Origin: Kondoa malvinella
Lineage: Eukaryota; Basidiomycota; Agaricostilbomycetes; Agaricostilbales; Kondoaceae
DNA length: 64,000 nucleotides
Reading direction: 5' to 3'
Assembly (NCBI GenBank): GCA_039545315.1
Contig: BCIM01000001.1
Span: 1,955,783 to 2,019,782, forward strand
In this document: positions 58,801 through 64,000 of the stretch, one piece after another
How the letters are laid out: every line of letters begins with the position of its first letter
Position numbering within the stretch: position 1 is the stretch's first letter
The notes under the pieces: generated by a model
What the model was told of the DNA's origin: nothing
The model's database searches: none
Seen by the model: only the letters and a program-made list of their open reading frames with translations
Position numbers and translations under genes: made by a program

Positions 58801-59454
58801 TGTATAGATGTGTTGTAGGGCTGGAGCTGGTACTCTATCATCTTGTTCGGCGACTTCGTCTTGGTCTTGCTCGTCCACTAGCACGACGGAAGCGAAACTC
58901 AGCGAATCTCGACAGACAATTCGCATGGTACGCTGCGGTTTCATTGGGGCTCATGATCACGCTGACTACCAGCGGTGTGTTTCTGGCCAAGCTACCATGT
59001 TACGACTTCACGAACCTCTTTCGCTGTCGCCATGACGGGATCGGTCTGGCCAACCGTGGATGCTACTGGCAGAACAATGATTATCTCTCTCAAGCATTCG
59101 CCGGTGTACCGCCTTGTTGGCTTCTCTCGCTGGTACAGCCTCGCTACAAAGATGATCTTTTGTCATGTCCCTTTTGGCGGTCTTGCCCTACACCTCTGCT
59201 CTGCTATGAAACTGCCTATGAAGGACAGTCATGCAAATTGCCTCACTACTTGGGCTAATGACCGGTCGACGATGAGACTTGTCCACTGACTGCGTTCGTT
59301 TATCGTCTGCGCACCACAGCTGAGCACGCCCGCAACCTCAATAGCTCTTGATGGCTTCTCGCGGTTGCCACTCCCTTTGTGCTTGTATGGCAAGCTGCGG
59401 CGTCTTTTCTCTTCTCTTCTTCTCTCCATACCATATCTTGCTCTTACCATCAGC
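58801..59454. other. intergenic, about 650 bp
   Basis: Between the SUN gene and the C2H2 gene, both on the + strand. CT-rich sequence (CTTTTCTCTTCTCTTCTTCT, 59403-59422) just before the C2H2 ATG is typical of a fungal core promoter. Other open stretches have no protein features. Confidence 0.4.
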
Positions 59455-61144
59455 ATGTCCAATAATCGCGAAGTCTATCGGTCTGATCGTGATAATCGCG
59501 ATACGCGCCGCAGTGGAAGTCCTGCTTCGGTAGGTAGAAGCGCTTCCCAACCAGCGAGTCCAGTACAGCCTCTTTTACTGCTTGTCATTTCGCGCGGCTG
59601 ATCTTTTGGCTGCTTGAATAGGCCCCTCAGTACAATTTTCCGCTGGGTCGTGATGCTCGCCCAAGCAGACTGTCATTCCTCAGCATGCACCGCCTCTTTC
59701 GCAAGACGGACTCCAGCGTCTTGCGATGTCTTCGGGACTTCCAAACGCGTCTTCCATTACTCGAACCCGCCAGCTTGCCATCCCAACCTTTTGCAGCCAT
59801 GTTCAGTGTACGGATTCACTTACGACGTTCTCTACGATTGAAAACGTGAGTAGCGTCTCCATCGAAACATGCTGTCTGATCACATTGCAAAACATAGCTC
59901 AAAAGACATGAAAAAGAAGCACATGGACCAGGACTCTTCTGCCGCACAAAGCTTGAAGTCTGCGAAAGGACTCAAACGTCTGACGAGTCTGAAAGGTACC
60001 CTTTCGGCCGTGTATATAACGTAAACTTTCAGGATCTCTATCGTTGCCGCGTTGACTTCAGCATACAGTTGTTGGACCATACAAACCGGAGACATCCTTC
60101 AGAGCTTGAGCTGATTAAAGCTGAGCTGCAAGCCGAGGGCCTTTGCAATCCCAAATCGCGCGTTACCGCCGCTCCGGCAGGCGCCGCCTTACCGCCTTCA
60201 GGTGGTTCTACGCCCAAAGGCAAGCAACCCAATACAACGCCTGCGCTGAACAACACCAGAATTAATCCTCAAAGTGGTGCAATCCAAAAGCCCCAAGCTC
60301 GGGTTGAACAGCAGTCGCAAGCCCGTAGCAGCCGACAGGCTCCCAATCCGCAGCAGCTGCCCTCAGGAGGAGGCGGTGCAATTGCTTCCTCAGTAGGCTC
60401 AAGCGCAGTCTGTCTAGGTCAAAATTCACTTTTGCCGTGCAGTCGCGACCGAGCAACACTGGTCGTGGGAAATATGGTGATGAAGCTCGGTCAGTAATGC
60501 ACTGTAACTGCTGACTCGTGCGTTAGTCCCGGCTTGTCCCGTCGAAAGCTGCCAAACTACTTTTCTCAAGAACAAAGAGGTAGGGTCTCGTATGCCCGGA
60601 CCAAGGGGCTAGATCCTTATATCGTTTGGTAGAGGGTTGAACACATAGCCACTTCACATGGATGGGATCACGCACAGGTGCGGACAGCGCTTCCGAAACG
60701 CTGCAACGGATGCGAGCAATCCTTTAGGACGACACATGAAGTAAGATGAATCACTGGTCTGGCCGCTGAGCTGATGTTGATCTTTTAAAAGCGGGAAAGG
60801 CACGAGAGCTCCCACCTCGGTTCCAGGTTATCGTGTCCACACCCAGACTGCAAAACTTCCACAATTACATATACAACGGTTAGCGTATGTCTGCTTCTCT
60901 GCCTTAAGTGCGATCCGAAAACATTGAACTCTTTGTTCCAGTTGAAGAGGCACGACACAGATAAACACACTGCCAAACAGTCTTTCTTCTGCCCCCACTC
61001 AGGATGTGCAAGACACGAAGATGGAGCAAGGCCCTTCGTTAGGAATGACGGTGTCCGTCTTCTACTGCTCTTTCGTCTATAGATATTGAAGTTCTTGTCT
61101 AGCTGCGAGACCACCTTAAGCGTATTCATCTCGAAACACAATAG
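59455..61144 (+). CDS. C2H2 zinc-finger transcription factor (three C-terminal fingers)
   Basis: Start MSNNREVYRSDRDNRDTRRS at 59455. The middle is disordered (Ser/Pro/Gln; PAGAALPPSGGS, QPNTTPALNN) over several exons whose borders are not all certain. Three C-terminal fingers appear once introns are removed: CNGCEQSFRTTHERERHESSH (C-x2-C-x12-H-x3-H), CPHPDCKTSTITYTTLKRHDTDKH with a 63-nt intron (C-x4-C-x12-H-x4-H), and CPHSGCARHEDGARPFVRND joined over a 59-nt intron to DHLKRIHLETQ with stop at 61142-61144. The third finger is longer than usual between Cys and His. DNA-binding regulator by family; target genes unknown. Confidence 0.65.
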
Positions 61145-61309
61145 ACTTCCGCAGAGTGATAGTGTGCGCCTGGCAACAAGGTGCTGTAGCTATCCTTTCA
61201 TCCTCCAGTAGAGCCGTCCGGAGCACTTGTAATGTAGCAATAAACTCTTGTCCTATACCTAATATCGAAGTGACAAACCCGTCGAGCTCCTGATACTACG
61301 CACGCTCCG

Positions 61310-63739
61310 ATGGCCAATTCATTCACCCAAGAAGACCTCGAGCAACGACTTGCAGTGCTGAGCTTTGTTGGAGGAGCAAACCGCGCAACTAATGACGATA
61401 TTCGCGACTCTGCCCATGCGATAGCAGACAATCTGCGTACAAGTAAGCTCGATAGCTGACAGGCCGCTTCGCTGCTTATTTGCAAGTCAGGCGAGCTCCG
61501 CGACGCTATGGGCTTCCACGCATTCGCATCAATAGCCAGGCAACTACATAATAAAGAGACCAACACAGCAGCAGCGACACAGCTATTTCGTGTGCTAGGC
61601 AATGCATGTATCGATCATGGTCCGTGTCATCCTGCAAAGTCGTCCCGAGCTAAAGTTTCGATAGATGTCAATCGAGACCATTGTCTACAGCAAAACATCT
61701 GCAGGCCTCTACTCGCGAGAATAAAGCAGTTGACTTTGCCCGAGTACTTGCGCGAGGAAGACTTGTTGTGCTTAAAAGCCGCCATGGGAGCGCTTCTGAA
61801 TCTCATCATGGAAAACCGTTAGCTTTAGCATCAAGCCTTCATGACAAATGCTGACTCACATTCAGTGCCAGCTCAAAGAACTGTGATTCAATCATCAGCC
61901 ATTCCTCTGCTGTTATCCATCATCAACCCTTTCCCCCCTCAAGGCCGGCCGCTATATCTACTTTCGCATTGGGAGGAAGACATCTGGACAAAGACAACCA
62001 AGATAGAGCTAGCCTCTACTACTCATTTATGGGCATTGCGTATCCTAGAAGAGATTGTTTCCAACAGTAAGCAAATCGTTGGTGCAGTCAGATCTACTTA
62101 ACCAGAATCACAGAGTCGAAATTGGAGGATGTCTTTCCACAGAATCTAGATATCCGGCCCATTGCTTCCATGCTCAGGATACCGAAAGCCGAACGCACAA
62201 CGCACAAGTCTGATTTCGACGTGTCGGATACAGATTGCTCAATCATGCTCATTTGCGCTGAAATACTTGAAAGTCTTACTCTCGATCTTGCTCCGGTTCG
62301 AAAGAAGCTTGGTCGCTCAGATCAACTCTTAAAACGCTTGTTTGATTTTGTGGAATTTGCCCAAGTGCCGCAAATATGGCCTGATGAGAATGATGAAGAG
62401 GGTTCAATGACGCGCAAGACTTGGGGAAGCATCAAAGCGGCCGTGTCGAGGTCTATTATCGCTTGTGCCAGCGAAGACGAAGTGATGGATTTAATTATGG
62501 GTGACGAGAGCAAAAGCTGGGTCATCAACAGACTGAGGGAGTATCTGACGCAAGAGGCAAGAGGAGATTTGGTCATCAATGCTAGTATTATGCTTGCGAA
62601 TTTGGGTAGAAAAGGTTTGCAAAACCGTGTTTGTTCAACCGATCAAGGTGCTAATCTCTGTACGTCAGATGCACATTGCGTTACTTTGGTACAGATACAT
62701 CAGCTAGTACCACTCCTGGCATCGATACTGCGGAAACAAAGCGCAACAGAAGCACCAATACCCGGGGCTACGAAAGTCTCTGGCGAAAAATACCAAATTC
62801 TGCATGGCGTCGTCAGCTTGCTCAAGCATCTAGCAATACCTCGTAAGTACTAACCTACTTTTTGTCTACAAGTAGTGAGAATATGCGCACAGCCAGCAAC
62901 AAACCAACAATCGGTCAAGCCGGCGTTATTGAACCAACGACCTCATTGCTACAAGATTCGTACGACATGGCTCAACCTGTGCAGGTAGCAGCGATAGGTC
63001 TCTTGAAGCACCTCACCCTTTCTAATCTGCCCAACTGCTTGGCTTTCCTCAATAACCCAGACGGTCTGCCGCGACTCTTGGGCATCATTAGTAGATCAGA
63101 CGAAGTTCGGCTCAAGAGCGAAGGCAGTCGAATTCTAGTCAATCTCATACATACGCTATGGTCGCAGTCTGCATCAGAAGCGGAAAAGCAGAAGCTATCA
63201 CAAAACAGCGAGGTGTATGCTGCGCTTTCGGAAATGATTAGGTCGAGCGCGAAATACCCTATATTGGTCAATCAGGGTGTCACTGCACTGGCTCTGTTAG
63301 CGACCAGTGGTGCTGAAGCTGGTATGTCAGATTCATGCCTTTGTACACCTCTAATGTCTCAACTCTAGCCGAGAGTGCGGCTTCACGTCTTCTACACAAA
63401 TCCGCACTACTTGCTATGCCCGACGATGAAGAGTCGGAAGAGCAAGAAGACGATGCGACGTCTGTTGCCAAGGCTGGTAGAAATTCGAAACCGCCAAGTA
63501 AGAAATCGCCTGACTCCGCTTCCCTCCAGCTAGTCGATACCCTGCACAAAGTCGACACGCAGAACGAGATGACCCTCAACATCATTCAGCTGCTCCAGAT
63601 CTTGCTTGCTACGCTTCCTGACGAATCGACGTCGCGGCAAGAGCTACAAGCCATTTTCAGACAACCCATCGCCGAGCTGATAGGTCGAACTGACGGACCG
63701 TTATCAGAACGAGCCAAACAAGTTCAAGAACACTTGTAA
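61310..63739 (+). CDS. SmgGDS-like armadillo-repeat protein
   Basis: Homologue of Rap1 GDS1 (SmgGDS), a chaperone-like exchange factor for small GTPases with polybasic tails. It is almost entirely armadillo-type helical repeats: LRDAMGFHAFASIARQLHNK, AAATQLFRVLGNACIDH, LCLKAAMGALLNLIMEN, IPLLLSIINPFPPQG, CSIMLICAEILESLTLDLAPV, LVINASIMLANLGRK, QLVPLLASILRK, ILHGVVSLLKHLAIP, QVAAIGLLKHLTLSNLPNCLAFL and VRLKSEGSRILVNLIHTL. Start MANSFTQEDLEQRL at 61310; eight or so introns of 40-60 nt. An acidic stretch (MPDDEESEEQEDD) precedes the last part, which ends SERAKQVQEHL. Typical repeat organisation and length (about 650 residues). Confidence 0.8.
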
Positions 63740-63771
63740 ATTCACCTCAAATGTAAATGTATTACCACCTT

Positions 63772-64000
63772 TTAGACCTTATGCGAATGAGGATTCTTCT
63801 TCAGTTGCGCACTCTCGGCATCTAGTTCTTCTATGCTGCTCGAACACTCTTCTAGCTGTTTCTTGAGTGCCGCGGCGTATTCTTTATCGTCTATCTTGCG
63901 TACAGGTAGATACGCCATCAAGCGGGATTTGAACGATGGTGCATCGTTCGACTCGACGGATGTAGGTATGGAGGTAGTATCGCGTGTGAGGAAAGCGAGT
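63772..64000 (-). CDS. C-terminal end of a coiled-coil protein (5' part outside window)
   Basis: Open minus-strand frame from the right edge to TAA at 63772-63774. It encodes about 75 residues: LAFLTRDTTSIPTSVESND, FKSRLMAYLPVRKIDDKEY and a charged helix AAALKKQLEECSSSIEELDAE ending KKNPHSHKV. No family recognised from this tail. Only 32 bp separate it from the convergent SmgGDS stop. Confidence 0.5.
   Translation of the reverse strand, partial: LAFLTRDTTSIPTSVESNDAPSFKSRLMAYLPVRKIDDKEYAAALKKQLEECSSSIEELDAESAQLKKNPHSHKV

Noticed and set aside
63920..63950. tRNA-like GATTTGAAC box near the right edge
   Set aside because: The flanking bases do not pair as a T-arm, and the sequence lies in a coherent coding frame on the minus strand.

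Overview
The window is nuclear DNA of a fungus, most likely a basidiomycete. It is gene-dense, with about 30 protein genes in 64 kb. Most genes carry several very short introns (about 35-65 nt, GT..AG, usually with a CTGAT/CTGAC branch site just before the acceptor), and promoters and 3' ends are short. The gene set is that of a filamentous or yeast-like fungus: a PDR-type ABC pump with introns, BCP1, Slp1-type SUN protein, Scs7, ING, Top3, SmgGDS, and F-box, MYND and C2H2 proteins. I see no bacterial or organellar DNA, no tRNA or rRNA gene and no CRISPR array. All splice models were read by eye. Exon borders supported by protein motifs are good; 5' ends are often less certain.

Layout. 1-7.8 kb: 3' end of a GATA-finger gene (+), an FAD monooxygenase (-), BCP1 (+), a charged unknown protein (-), a possible Fta4-like kinetochore protein (-) and an F-box protein (+). 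7.8-14.6 kb: a PDR/ABCG full transporter (-), followed by a 1.4-kb empty promoter region. 16-19.2 kb: fatty-acid 2-hydroxylase (+) and thioredoxin reductase (-). 19.5-24.4 kb (-): a Fanzor-type (eukaryotic TnpB relative) RNA-guided nuclease candidate, with poorly resolved charged or cysteine-containing exons upstream. 24.6-30.9 kb (-): a mitochondrial Mss116-type DEAD-box helicase and DNA topoisomerase III. 31.6-36.7 kb (+): an exon-repeat stress-type protein, a J-domain protein and an F-box/LRR gene broken by one in-frame stop.

37-46 kb: MYND protein (-), EVE-domain protein (+) overlapping a CUE1-like ER protein (-), a RING-like + RRM protein (-) and a disordered zinc-site protein (-). 46.7-54.6 kb: a RasGEF that contains its own degenerate Ras-like P-loop domain (+), a mitochondrial J-protein (-) and an ING/PHD chromatin reader (+). 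54.6-55.6 kb: a row of seven intron-like units with stop-filled 'exons' between them; six share an internal sequence. This is best read as a spliced non-coding transcript. 56.3-64 kb: Slp1-like SUN protein, a three-finger C2H2 factor and a SmgGDS-like armadillo protein (all +), then the 3' end of a coiled-coil gene (-).

The genes are mostly unrelated housekeeping functions placed side by side, with many divergent or convergent pairs less than 300 bp apart. The two standout loci are the Fanzor candidate and the intron array at 54.6-55.6 kb.
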